Source: Niallia sp. NCCP-28 (GTDB taxonomy: Bacteria; Bacillota; Bacilli; Bacillales; Cytobacillaceae). From it: a DNA stretch of 64,000 nt. A model generated the notes under the pieces. That model saw only the letters and a program-made list of their open reading frames with translations. It made no database searches and had not been told where the DNA came from. The stretch spans positions 1 to 64,000 of the forward strand of contig NZ_BQYJ01000008.1 in the NCBI RefSeq assembly GCF_023168165.1. Reading direction: 5' to 3'. The translations under genes and the position numbers were made by a program. Shown here piece by piece: positions 34,445 to 43,398 of this stretch (position 1 is its first letter; each line of letters opens with the position of its first letter).

Positions 34445-34473
34445 ATTCTATTCTATATATTTAACGTTGTAAA
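34445..34473 (-). promoter_or_regulatory. Sigma-A promoter of the leader ORF-corA unit
   Basis: TTTACA (34473-34468) and TAGAAT (34450-34445) are 17 bp apart on the minus strand, about 75 nt before the leader ORF start. The DNA from 34475 to 34830 holds no gene I can support; a GGGCGTA/TATGCCC hairpin lies at 34799-34827. Confidence 0.5.
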
Positions 34474-34846
34474 CTAATTTCTCTTTTAGACAAAAATAAG
34501 GTCATGAAATATGATGGATTGCCAACGCTGACTGTTCAAATTTTATAAAATCAATTTCCTCCCTCTTTCTCCTCAATTTATGCTGAAATATTTTATATGT
34601 TTTTTCGGCTATCTTTAAATTCAACAACCTGCATTACACTTTCCTAATTATTATTTTTATCAATAAAAAGGAAATTTTCTGAAAACCCAAGAAAAGCGAT
34701 GGCATCAAATGTTTGCTCATTCACTCGCTTCCTTACAATTACTAAATTTCTTAGTCTTTATCGAAATTGCAAAACAGTTTCTCCATTACACTTAATTGGG
34801 CGTAGATTCTTTAAAAGCTATATGCCCCCTATAAAATTGTATTAAA

Positions 34847-34869
34847 ATAGGTTAAAATACCTATATAAT
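34847..34869 (+). promoter_or_regulatory. Operator-like dyad at the glycosyltransferase promoter
   Basis: ATAGGT (34847-34852) and ACCTAT (34859-34864) form a dyad that abuts a TATAAT (34864-34869). The -35 is weak. It suggests repressor or activator control; no c-di-GMP riboswitch consensus was seen upstream. Confidence 0.4.
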
Positions 34870-34959
34870 ATAATTTTTTTAATATAACTAATGAATAAAT
34901 CAGAATCTAACGGTATTTTTTTCAGGCATACTATTCTAATAAAGATTAAGGAGTATATC

Positions 34960-37224
34960 ATGGATACAGAAATCCTTTATTGGTTAGCAGGATCTTCCAT
35001 TCTTTTATTGCTGTTGTATTTCTTAGCAAGCAAATATCTTTGGTCTAAGTATATATTGCTTTTTGCTTTTTTAATCTTAAATGGCATTTATTTAGTATGG
35101 AGAACGCTTTGCACGCTTCCAACTGTTGGGATCGTCAGCTTTATATTTGGTTTATTACTGCTTGCAGCAGAATGGGCTGGCTATTCGCAATCAATAATTT
35201 TCACCATCCTGTCATGGAAACCCTTCAAAAGAAAAATAATCCCATTATACTCATTTAGAGAGCTTCCTACTGTAGATGTATTTATTGCAACTTATAATGA
35301 ACCTGCAGATTTATTAAAAAGAACGATTACAGCTTGTCTTTTAATGAGATATCCTAAAGAAAAATTGCGGGTATATGTTTGTGATGATGGAAAAAGAAAA
35401 GAAATCCAAAAGATGACAGAATCTCTTGGAGCCTATTATATTAAGAGAGAGGATAATAAGCATGCAAAAGCAGGAAATCTAAATCATGCAATGAGTGTCA
35501 CAAATGGAGATATTATTGTAACGATGGATGCTGATATGGTGCCAAAAATCAACTTCTTAGAACGAACACTAGGCTACTTTAAGGACGAACAAGTGACATT
35601 TGTTCAAGCTCCACAAGTTTTTTATAACGCAGATCCTTTTCAGTACAATCTCTTTTATGAAGAACGATTAACAAACGAACAAGATTTTTTTATGAGAAGG
35701 CTAGAAGAAGGAAAAGATCGTTTTAATTCGACTATGTATGTGGGAAGCAATGCATTATTTCGGCGAACCGCACTCGAAAATATTGGAGGTTTTGCAACAG
35801 GCGTCATTACAGAAGATATGGCTACAGGCATGCTTCTGCAAACAAAAAATCAAAAATCTGTATTTGTAAATGAAACATTAGCGGTCGGTCTTTCAGCAGA
35901 AACTTTTCCTGATTTAATTAAACAAAGAGATAGATGGTGCCGAGGCAATATTCAAGTAGCACGAAAATGGAATCCCATCAGCATCAAGGGATTATCATGG
36001 ATGCAGCGGCTGCTCTATTTGGATGGAATTCATTATTGGTTTTTTGGTGTCTATAAAATGATCTATCTATTGGCGCCATTGCTTTTTCTGCTATTTTCGA
36101 TATACAGCATACAAACAAATTTTTCTACATTAATAGTATTTTGGTTTCCAGCATTTTTCTCTTCTTTGCTTGCTTTCAGAAGGATGGCAGACAGCAAACG
36201 TAGCGTGTTATGGAGCCATGTTTATGAAGTGACATTGGCTCCATATATGGCTTTTTCCGTGTTATCAGAAATTTTCTTTAAAGAAAAGGGAAAATTTAAT
36301 GTAACAAGAAAAGGAATTCAAAATAATGAAAGAAGTTTCCTTTGGGAAATTAGCCTTCCTTATATTATTTTGTTAGTCATGTCTATTATTTCCCTGCTTT
36401 TAGTATGCCTCCATGTTTTTACAACAATAGATATCTATCCAACTATAGACATGCTTATCATTAATGTTTTTTGGGTGATTTATAATGGATTAGCCATTTC
36501 TATTGCTTTGTTAATTACAGTAGAGCGTCCAAGGTTTAGAGGAACAGAAAGATTTATGGTCAACTTGGCTGCAAATCTCTCAAATAAACAAAAACAGGGA
36601 CTGCAAATACCATGTACAATTACAGATATGAGTGAGCATGGAGCTAGAATGGAAATAAAGGAAAAGGAATTTGATACCTTTCAGTTTATTGCCAATGACA
36701 AATTTTTATATTTGAATACGAATACTATACATGGATTGAAGCTGCAAAAACATTGGGTAACGAAAATAAACGATTCTTATTATATTGGAGTATCCTTTGT
36801 AGATGTAAGCAATGATCAATACAAATCCTTGATTTCTGCTTTATTTGTTGAATCGATTGATATTTATTCTAATAAAATTTATGAAAATGCTTCTGTATTA
36901 GGAGCGATAATCGGATTTTTCCGTAAAACTCAAAAAAATCCTAAAAAACTAAACCGAAAATCTATTAGGCAAAAAACAAATATCCCAGTAAATATCCAGT
37001 TTTTCAACCAATCCATACAAGGAAAATTAGTAGACCTCAGCAATTCAGGCTGCCAATTAAAAACGAGAAAGCGTATAAAGCAGCAAAAATTTTCCTTTGT
37101 TATGAAAGAAAAAACAGAAAAGCACGCTTTTGTGCGAGTCCAATGGATGCGTAAAAAAGGATTATATTACTATTATGGGCTAAGTTTTGAAAATGACAAT
37201 CGTTCGATGCAAGAGGGAGCCTAA
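34960..37224 (+). CDS. BcsA-like membrane glycosyltransferase with two PilZ domains
   Basis: A 754-residue protein; I start it at the ATG at 34960 (AAGGAG 6 nt upstream), not 34891. Membrane helices at the N-terminus precede a family-2 glycosyltransferase core with DDGKRK, DADMVP, ITEDMATG and QRDRWCRGN, i.e. the D, DxD, TED and QxxRW motifs of processive synthases. More membrane helices follow. Two PilZ-type c-di-GMP units come next: RPRFR with DMSEHGA, and RKSIR with DLSNSGC. It probably makes a beta-linked exopolysaccharide under c-di-GMP control. No BcsB or cyclase is adjacent, so the polymer is unknown. Monocistronic. Confidence 0.88.
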   Translation: MDTEILYWLAGSSILLLLLYFLASKYLWSKYILLFAFLILNGIYLVWRTLCTLPTVGIVSFIFGLLLLAAEWAGYSQSIIFTILSWKPFKRKIIPLYSFRELPTVDVFIATYNEPADLLKRTITACLLMRYPKEKLRVYVCDDGKRKEIQKMTESLGAYYIKREDNKHAKAGNLNHAMSVTNGDIIVTMDADMVPKINFLERTLGYFKDEQVTFVQAPQVFYNADPFQYNLFYEERLTNEQDFFMRRLEEGKDRFNSTMYVGSNALFRRTALENIGGFATGVITEDMATGMLLQTKNQKSVFVNETLAVGLSAETFPDLIKQRDRWCRGNIQVARKWNPISIKGLSWMQRLLYLDGIHYWFFGVYKMIYLLAPLLFLLFSIYSIQTNFSTLIVFWFPAFFSSLLAFRRMADSKRSVLWSHVYEVTLAPYMAFSVLSEIFFKEKGKFNVTRKGIQNNERSFLWEISLPYIILLVMSIISLLLVCLHVFTTIDIYPTIDMLIINVFWVIYNGLAISIALLITVERPRFRGTERFMVNLAANLSNKQKQGLQIPCTITDMSEHGARMEIKEKEFDTFQFIANDKFLYLNTNTIHGLKLQKHWVTKINDSYYIGVSFVDVSNDQYKSLISALFVESIDIYSNKIYENASVLGAIIGFFRKTQKNPKKLNRKSIRQKTNIPVNIQFFNQSIQGKLVDLSNSGCQLKTRKRIKQQKFSFVMKEKTEKHAFVRVQWMRKKGLYYYYGLSFENDNRSMQEGA

Positions 37225-37233
37225 AATTCAAAG

Positions 37234-37280
37234 GAGAGCATCCTACTTCGCTGCACGCAAGGTAGGATGCTCTCTTTTTA
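37234..37280 (+). terminator. Terminator of the glycosyltransferase gene
   Basis: GAGAGCATCCTAC (37234-37246) pairs with GTAGGATGCTCTC (37262-37274), followed by TTTTTATT. Confidence 0.88.
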
Positions 37281-37329
37281 TTAACCATTAACAGACCTTT
37301 CCCTAACCTCAAGATTACAAGGAAAAACA

Positions 37330-37415
37330 AAAAATCCAGGTGAGGATTAAAAGCCTGATTAGTTCAGTTAACAATCAGTGGGCATAAAAGAGCACTAATT
37401 GAAGTTTCATTTTAT
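37330..37415 (-). repeat. Dispersed intergenic repeat family A, copy 5
   Basis: On the minus strand it begins ATAAAATGAAACTTCAATTA at 37415 and contains CCCACTGATTGTTAACTGAA and AATCAGGCTTTTA, then CACCTGGATTTTTTG. It is diverged from the other copies and lacks the right end. Confidence 0.7.
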
Positions 37416-37586
37416 TTGCTGTCAGAGTTCGATAAACAGATAAAATGTTCTGAATAAATGCTACCATTACCTCCCCTTTATGCGTTCTAATAAGAGCAGC
37501 ACAAAAGAATGGAAGGAATGGTTAACATGAATATAATAGAGATGTTTGACTCCACTGTAACTCACAATTTTGATGAATTAAGAATT

Positions 37587-38198
37587 CTATAAATTATTTT
37601 TAATAATACTATTCATTGCATCTAATTTTGCAGTTACCTTTTTAGCATAAGTATAGTCACCATAACAGTAAGGATATCGAAAATTCAATTTATCATTATT
37701 GCATGTATAAATGGATGGAGACTTCTCCACCATATATTCAGAATAAGTTTTAGCTGAATTTTCACTATGCGCTGACTTATTACTTGCTATAAAATCAATA
37801 TATCCTGGTCCCATATTATAACTTTGTATAATTGTTTCCAAGTCAACCCCAAGCTTCTCTCCATATCTATACATCTCTGAAAAATGAAAAACGCCTTGCT
37901 TTATACTTTTATAAGGATTATCAATTTTATTTCTTTTTAAACCAGCAGATTCAGATGATTGCATCGGATCATTCCCTTTTCCATGGCTTTCTTGATCCAT
38001 AATGGCTAATAAAACAGGAGCAAACTCGTCCGCACTTAAATCATTTTCTTCTAATTCACTCGAGATAATCGGCAAGTATTTCATTAATCTCTTTTCATTA
38101 CTCTGTTTAAGCGCATTTTCTGTTAATAAGTATATAGAATATAAAACTATAACTATTATAAAAAGAACGTTGACTGCTGCTTTTCTTTTCTTCTTCAT
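37587..38198 (-). CDS. CwlT/SLT-like lysozyme-family protein
   Basis: A 203-residue protein with one N-terminal membrane anchor (about residues 9-26) and an extracellular lytic transglycosylase domain. LLAIMDQESHGKGNDPMQSSES contains the catalytic Glu and the DPMQ(S)SES block, and IIQSYNMGPGYIDFI is the second family motif. It resembles the muramidase domain of CwlT and phage or ICE lysozymes, without the second peptidase domain. It probably remodels or cleaves the cell wall outside the membrane. Monocistronic; the gap 38199-38539 upstream holds only AT-rich DNA. Confidence 0.85.
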   Translation of the reverse strand: MKKKRKAAVNVLFIIVIVLYSIYLLTENALKQSNEKRLMKYLPIISSELEENDLSADEFAPVLLAIMDQESHGKGNDPMQSSESAGLKRNKIDNPYKSIKQGVFHFSEMYRYGEKLGVDLETIIQSYNMGPGYIDFIASNKSAHSENSAKTYSEYMVEKSPSIYTCNNDKLNFRYPYCYGDYTYAKKVTAKLDAMNSIIKNNL

Positions 38199-38539
38199 TT
38201 TTACCCCTCATCAATACAAGATTATAATAATGGAAGAGATAAACTAAAATTGCGCTATAAAAAACTAGCTATTTTTATAAATAACTTTTTCTTATTAAAA
38301 TAATGTTATCTATTCTATAAATTAGGTCTGCGAAAATATTTGCTGCAATGTTTATCTACTTATTATTGAATTCTTTCTCATTATACAAGAAAAACTGTTC
38401 AATTTCTTTTTTCAACCTATAAAGTTATACAAAAAAACAGCTGCCTGATTGACAACTGAATAAGAAATAAAACGCCTATTAATTTAACTTTCCGCACAAA
38501 TCAATAGAATAAGGGAGTAATACATTAAAAAGTTATCCA

Positions 38540-38773
38540 TTAAGGTACTGCCTCATGTTCTGCTCCATGAATAATCATTTCAGAACCCTTAGCAGCTCCA
38601 TAAAACATCCCCATCAGCTTCTTCTTAAACTTTATCATCAATTGATTCAGCTTATATCTATCATGACTAACAGGGAAACCATAGGAACATTTATTTATTC
38701 CCAATGAAATTACATAAACCATCTGTAAAGTCCAATTAGCAATCTGTAAAAACGTTCCTCTCCCCAATTCCAT
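38540..38773 (-). CDS. Hypothetical protein, possibly a gene remnant
   Basis: A 77-residue reading frame from ATG 38773 with no clear ribosome binding site. The sequence contains YGFPVSHDRYKLNQLMIKF and ends IIHGAEHEAVP. I do not recognise a family. It lies just downstream of the macrolide phosphotransferase gene on the same strand. It could be a degraded gene or a chance frame. Confidence 0.3.
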   Translation of the reverse strand: MELGRGTFLQIANWTLQMVYVISLGINKCSYGFPVSHDRYKLNQLMIKFKKKLMGMFYGAAKGSEMIIHGAEHEAVP

Positions 38774-38881
38774 ACAAGCAATATTGCAAAAGGCTGTGAT
38801 AGAGGAGCAATTTATACGTAAACTCTATTAAAAGCCGTAGAGCCTCTAATAATTTCATTTCTATTTTTGGCTGATTAAATT

Positions 38882-39790
38882 CTATGCTTCGAGTATCTGC
38901 AATGCCTGCTTTGCCATTTGCATATACTCATCTATACCTGATAAAATTGCAAATTCTGCAATGGCAACTGGATATGCGGCCTCTAATTCAATAACATGCT
39001 CTTTCATTTTAGGCCAAACATAACCACCTGCTTTTTGATAAGCATTCATAAGCAAGTTAAGCCCCTCTTCCCCAAAAGTCCTGTAACTTACAACGAAATC
39101 ATTTGATACATCTGTTACTTTTGCTTCAGTCCAATCGATCAAACCAGTTACGCTTCCAGCTTTATCAATCAGAATATGGCCTGCATGTACATCACCATGG
39201 ATCAGACCTGTTTGCGTCGGCCACATCTCATCATTCTGTATCCATGTCTGCCACCGAGTCCATAAAGCATCTCCTACTCCAATTTTTTCTCTTACAGCAT
39301 TCATACGTTCTTCCATTGACTGCCTTGCTTCTTCAGGTGTATGAACCGTCAATCCAGCTTCCAGAGTTTTTTCCTTTGAAACATTATGCAAAGCTACAAG
39401 TGCTTTCCCTAATGTCTGGTAAAAGCATTCAGGTACATTATTAATGTCTATTTCCCAAACATAATTATGAATTTTGTGATCGATTGTTCCTGCTGGCACC
39501 CCATTCAACTTCTTATATGCAATCAATTCATTAGTATAAATAGACCATTTGGGCGCTTGAAAAACAGTTATCGTCTCATTCACCAAATCCAATGCTTTTT
39601 TCTCCTCTTTTGTTCTTGGCATAACATCCTCACGTCTCGGTATTCGAAGCACCCATGAATTTTTTTGCTGATCAACTGCAAAGACCACCTGAAAGTCCAA
39701 ACCAGATTCATCAAATATTAAAGTATCCTTCTTTAGCAGCAATCCATGTTTTTCAGCAATTTCTAACACTTCATTTTTCATTTTACTCAT
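38882..39790 (-). CDS. Mph-family macrolide 2'-phosphotransferase
   Basis: A 302-residue kinase of the aminoglycoside/macrolide phosphotransferase fold. [13 protein letters not shown] is the nucleotide-binding strand, [15 protein letters not shown] the catalytic loop with Asp, and [17 protein letters not shown] the metal-binding Asp region. All three match Mph(A)-type enzymes block by block, including [13 protein letters not shown] and [15 protein letters not shown]. Intrinsic mph genes (mphK, mphL type) are known in Bacillus. It would phosphorylate macrolides with GTP or ATP. A TetR gene lies 150 bp upstream on the same strand. Confidence 0.88.
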   Translation of the reverse strand: MSKMKNEVLEIAEKHGLLLKKDTLIFDESGLDFQVVFAVDQQKNSWVLRIPRREDVMPRTKEEKKALDLVNETITVFQAPKWSIYTNELIAYKKLNGVPAGTIDHKIHNYVWEIDINNVPECFYQTLGKALVALHNVSKEKTLEAGLTVHTPEEARQSMEERMNAVREKIGVGDALWTRWQTWIQNDEMWPTQTGLIHGDVHAGHILIDKAGSVTGLIDWTEAKVTDVSNDFVVSYRTFGEEGLNLLMNAYQKAGGYVWPKMKEHVIELEAAYPVAIAEFAILSGIDEYMQMAKQALQILEA

Positions 39791-39939
39791 TTTTTCACAT
39801 CCTAATTTATTAATATCTCTATTTTGAATATAAAACTCTTCAAAGCTTTTAAATCCTTTATTTTTAACTGCAAAGAAACATATCTTATGAAACCACTATA
39901 AATATACGTTAGCTGAAAAAGCCTTAGATTTCTTATAGA

Positions 39940-40536
39940 TTATTTTGTTAGTTCATTTGCTATAGCTTGAAAAAGAATTTCTTGAACTTTAGGATAAATC
40001 TCCTCACCAACATCCTTTTTATGAATAATTATGGCCAAACAGGCTCGAATAACACCAGCAATAACTTCTATATCCTCATTAATTATTTTCTTTAGCCCTT
40101 TATTTTTTTTGATAAACTCAATGAGTGGAACAATACTTCTTAAAGTTTTGCTTGCTGCATATTGTGGGTCTATCTTCCGAGATACCATGTTATATTCTTC
40201 TAAATTGGTAATGAGTCTCTGTGTTAATATATTTGCTTCTAAAGCAGAGGACATTTCATGCAGATAAACTTTAATTGCCCCACGCACATCCTTTTCTTGT
40301 TCTACTTTTGTCCAAATTCGTCTTTCAATTTCTTCCCCTTCAGAGACTAATAACTCTAGATAAAGCATTTCCTTTGATTTAAAAAATACATAAAAACTAC
40401 TTTTGGCTATAGACACTGAAGAAGTTATTTCTTCAATAGATGTATTCTTCAGCCCTTTTGTGATAAAACACTGATGTGCAGTCCGCATCATCTCTAGCCT
40501 TATACTTTCTTTTTCAATTTCTGTAAACTTCGGCAT
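39940..40536 (-). CDS. TetR/AcrR-family transcriptional regulator
   Basis: A 198-residue repressor-type protein. The N-terminal helix-turn-helix is TKGLKNTSIEEITSSVSIAK followed by SSFYVFFKSKEMLYLEL. The C-terminal ligand domain is diverse. AGGAGAAAG precedes the ATG. A perfect-arm dyad at 40571-40599 overlaps its own promoter region, so autoregulation is likely. It may also control the downstream phosphotransferase gene; there is no direct evidence for that. Confidence 0.9.
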   Translation of the reverse strand: MPKFTEIEKESIRLEMMRTAHQCFITKGLKNTSIEEITSSVSIAKSSFYVFFKSKEMLYLELLVSEGEEIERRIWTKVEQEKDVRGAIKVYLHEMSSALEANILTQRLITNLEEYNMVSRKIDPQYAASKTLRSIVPLIEFIKKNKGLKKIINEDIEVIAGVIRACLAIIIHKKDVGEEIYPKVQEILFQAIANELTK

Positions 40537-40570
40537 TAAGCTTTCTCCTCAAATTAGTTATTATAAAACC

Positions 40571-40599
40571 ATAAAAACAATTTATTTATTTGTTTTTAT
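40571..40599. promoter_or_regulatory. Probable TetR autoregulatory operator
   Basis: ATAAAAACAA (40571-40580) and TTGTTTTTAT (40590-40599) are perfect inverse arms separated by 9 nt, 35 bp upstream of the tetR start. Confidence 0.6.
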
Positions 40600-40730
40600 A
40601 ATAATTAAACCTAAATAACCTGTCAAGCAGCCATCCTATTTTCCCCTATTCCTGCAAATGAACTGACATTCACATGAATAATCTATTTATTGCTTAATAA
40701 ATCCTGAAAACTCTTAAAAAAATCTGGTAT

Positions 40731-40779
40731 AAAAAAAGACCCCGAATTCGCAAAAGTACATTAAAACGAAAACGGGGCC
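40731..40779 (-). terminator. Terminator of rlmD
   Basis: GGCCCCGTTTTCG pairs with CGAATTCGGGGTC on the minus strand (40779-40738), followed by TTTTTTT. Confidence 0.85.
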
Positions 40780-40824
40780 ATTTTAGCAAGAATTTATTTA
40801 TTTTGTCAGATAGTTATTTTTTGT

Positions 40825-42219
40825 TTACAACTTCAGCGTCAACTGCACAACACATTCTACATGCGCTGTATGCGGGAACATATCAACAGGCTGAATATAC
40901 TCGACTTTATATTCTTTTGCCAAATAATCAATATCCTTTGCAAGGGTGGATGGGTTGCATGATACATATACAAACTTCTTTGGTTTTACTTTTTTTATAG
41001 CGTCCAGCAGTTTGCGGTCGCAGCCTGTTCTTGGAGGATCTACCACCACAACATCTGGCCTAAAGCCTTCTTCTACCCATTTTGGCAGCCAGTGTTCCGC
41101 TGTGCCTGTAACATATGTGGCATTTTTAATATTATGGCGGGCCGCATTTTGCTTTGCATCTATTATGGCTGCTTCGATTGTATCCATTCCTCGGACTTCG
41201 CTTGCTCCGTCTGCTAGCCATAGACCAATCGTGCCTACACCACAGTAAGCATCAGCGATTTTTTCTTTGCCTGTTAAACTTGCCGCTTTTTTCACTTCAT
41301 CATATAATTTTACAGTTTGAATAGGATTTAATTGAAAAAATGCTCGTGCCGATAATTCGAAGTTTAAGTCTCCTAATGTTTCTTGGATTACTTCTTCTCC
41401 ACTTAAATGCAATGTTTTTTCGCCAAAAATAAGGGACGTTTTATTGCCGTTAATATTTTGGACCAATGACTTGACCTCAGGCAGCCTTTTTTGGATTTCT
41501 GCCATAATCAATTTTTTGCGCGGCACTTCCTTTTGTGTCGTAATAAGCACTACTTGCACTTCTCCTGATTGAAAGCCTGCCCGGGTCACAATCGTGCGGA
41601 CAATGCCTTTTTGTGTGCGTTCATTGTAAATAGGAACTTGCAGCTCTTCTAATATTTTTCTTACTTCTTCTGATACTTTATTGGTTAATGGATGCTGAAC
41701 CATACAATTTTGCACAGGAACAAGTCGATGGGAGTCCATTCCATATAATCCTGCAATAATTTTCCCATTTTTTTGCTGCCCGATTTGAAATTGGCTTTTG
41801 TTGCGATAATTCCATGGTTCTTCCATGCCTATGGTTGGGAGAATATCTAATTTTTCTACATCTAGCTTTGTATGTCTTTCTAATGACTGAAGAACAATAT
41901 CTCTTTTTTCCTTAAGCTGCTGATCATATGCTAAATGCTGCAACTGACATCCGCCGCACTGTTCATAAATTGGACAAGGAGCTTTTACACGGAAAGGAGA
42001 GGATTTGCGAATCTTTTTCACTTTGCCTTCTGCGAATTTTGGCTGCACTTTTGTTGCTTCTACAACCACTTCTTCACCAGGAAGGGCACCAGGAACAAAT
42101 ACTACTTGGCGTTTAAAGTATCCTACACCTTCTCCATTAATTCCCAAACGTTTTATTGTTAATGGAAAGGTTTGTCCTTGCGTCAATTTTACCGAATTTA
42201 TTTGTTTATTGTCTTTCAT
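40825..42219 (-). CDS. rlmD: 23S rRNA (uracil-5-)-methyltransferase, RlmD/RlmCD type
   Basis: A 464-residue methyltransferase. A TRAM RNA-binding domain (about 12-70) is followed by iron-sulfur cysteines in [16 protein letters not shown], a SAM-binding motif in [15 protein letters not shown] and the catalytic Cys in [12 protein letters not shown]. In Bacillus one RlmCD-like enzyme methylates both U747 and U1939 of 23S rRNA using SAM. AGGAG precedes the ATG; monocistronic. Confidence 0.94.
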   Translation of the reverse strand: MKDNKQINSVKLTQGQTFPLTIKRLGINGEGVGYFKRQVVFVPGALPGEEVVVEATKVQPKFAEGKVKKIRKSSPFRVKAPCPIYEQCGGCQLQHLAYDQQLKEKRDIVLQSLERHTKLDVEKLDILPTIGMEEPWNYRNKSQFQIGQQKNGKIIAGLYGMDSHRLVPVQNCMVQHPLTNKVSEEVRKILEELQVPIYNERTQKGIVRTIVTRAGFQSGEVQVVLITTQKEVPRKKLIMAEIQKRLPEVKSLVQNINGNKTSLIFGEKTLHLSGEEVIQETLGDLNFELSARAFFQLNPIQTVKLYDEVKKAASLTGKEKIADAYCGVGTIGLWLADGASEVRGMDTIEAAIIDAKQNAARHNIKNATYVTGTAEHWLPKWVEEGFRPDVVVVDPPRTGCDRKLLDAIKKVKPKKFVYVSCNPSTLAKDIDYLAKEYKVEYIQPVDMFPHTAHVECVVQLTLKL

Positions 42220-42442
42220 TTATTTTACTCCTACATTCATCTATAAATATTTTATTATTTTTATCATGACACTATCCTATTAATACTAATACTTCTTTCC
42301 CCTAATATCCAGTATAGGTAAAAAGTAAAATAATATAGGCTCCTTTTGCTGCGATTTTTATCGATTAGTCTGCACTTTCCACTGATTTTGCTTCATTTTC
42401 CCTAACTGAGCTATTTTTCGATAAAATTCGAATCATATAGAC

Positions 42443-42477
42443 CAAAAAAAACAGACCTAGTCTATACTCTAAGTCCG
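42443..42477 (-). terminator. Terminator of pdaA
   Basis: CGGACTTAG pairs with CTAGGTCTG (two G-U pairs) on the minus strand, followed by TTTTTTTTGG. Confidence 0.7.
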
Positions 42478-42490
42478 CTTCACTTTACTC

Positions 42491-43288
42491 CTAATTCATA
42501 ATTCCCTCATCCATTTCCCGCTTTATATTTATGTCATCCAGACTTTTAAAGGTATACCCTCGTTTCTTTAAGTCCTTAATTGCTTGTTCGAGTGCATCCG
42601 CATTATCTTTAGAAACGGTGTGCAAAAGGAGAATACAACCAGGATGGACCTGTGACATAATATTATCATAGCTGTATTTCCACCCCTTTTGCTGATCTGT
42701 TTTCCAGTCCACAAAAGCTAGCGACCAAAATACTTGTGTATAGCCCATTTCTTTTGCTAATTTTAGTGTTCTTTCACTAAAAATTCCTCGTGGGGGCCGC
42801 AAATAAGTCATGCCTTTTTTCCCTGTCAGGCTTTCTGTTTCAGCAACAACACTTTCCAACTCGCTTTTTAGCTTTTCATCTGATACTTGGGTGAAATCTG
42901 GATGGTGATAGGAATGATTTCCTATTATATGTCCTTCGTTTGCCATTCTTTTCACTAAATCGGGAGCTGTTTTTAAATAATGTCCAGTAATAAAAAATGT
43001 TCCAGGCACTTTCTCTTTTTTTAAAACATCCAATATTTTTCCGGTATAGCCATTTTCATAACCATTATCAAATGTTAAATATAGTACTTTTTTATCGGTA
43101 TTTTCTTTATAATATGCCCCATATTTTCCTAAAAGCTCATCTAATTCTTTTCCGGCTTCTGCCGGCGCTTCATTTGCCGCTTTTTTAAATCCCCAATGAA
43201 TCGGCTGATTGGAAACTGCATATGCTGGCGTTAAATTCATTCCCAAAAGCAAACATAGTATAAAAGCATATTGAACAAACTGCTTCAC
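42491..43288 (-). CDS. pdaA: Polysaccharide deacetylase PdaA (muramic delta-lactam formation)
   Basis: A 265-residue exported protein. The signal peptide ends near AYA at residues 22-24. The NodB domain has LTFDNGYENGYTGKIL (first motif, with Asp changed to Asn at the second position as in PdaA), GNHSYHHPDFT (metal-binding His residues) and LRPPRGIFSE. PdaA removes acetyl groups from N-acetylmuramic acid so that muramic delta-lactam can form in spore cortex. The start is GTG 43288 behind GGAGG. Expression is expected in the forespore. Confidence 0.93.
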   Translation of the reverse strand: MKQFVQYAFILCLLLGMNLTPAYAVSNQPIHWGFKKAANEAPAEAGKELDELLGKYGAYYKENTDKKVLYLTFDNGYENGYTGKILDVLKKEKVPGTFFITGHYLKTAPDLVKRMANEGHIIGNHSYHHPDFTQVSDEKLKSELESVVAETESLTGKKGMTYLRPPRGIFSERTLKLAKEMGYTQVFWSLAFVDWKTDQQKGWKYSYDNIMSQVHPGCILLLHTVSKDNADALEQAIKDLKKRGYTFKSLDDINIKREMDEGIMN

Positions 43289-43360
43289 TTTTTCTCCTCC
43301 TTGTACAACTTTTTCTTAGTGTTTGTGTTAAGGAGGAAAAGATGCTTGGATATTAATAGC

Positions 43361-43390
43361 AAAAAAGCAGCTACTATTTAGCGGCTGCTT
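43361..43390 (-). terminator. Terminator of the fumarase gene
   Basis: AAGCAGC pairs with GCTGCTT around a 12-nt loop on the minus strand, followed by TTTTTG. Confidence 0.75.
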
Positions 43391-43398
43391 GAAACGCT

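Noticed and set aside
34371-34890. M-box Mg2+ riboswitch upstream of corA or c-di-GMP riboswitch upstream of the PilZ glycosyltransferase
   Set aside because: I looked for the conserved blocks of both on the correct strands and saw none; only simple hairpins and dyads are present.
37527-37592. 21-codon ORF with a GGAAGG site on the plus strand
   Set aside because: Overlaps the stop of the lysozyme-family gene on the opposite strand and has no recognisable sequence; too little support.
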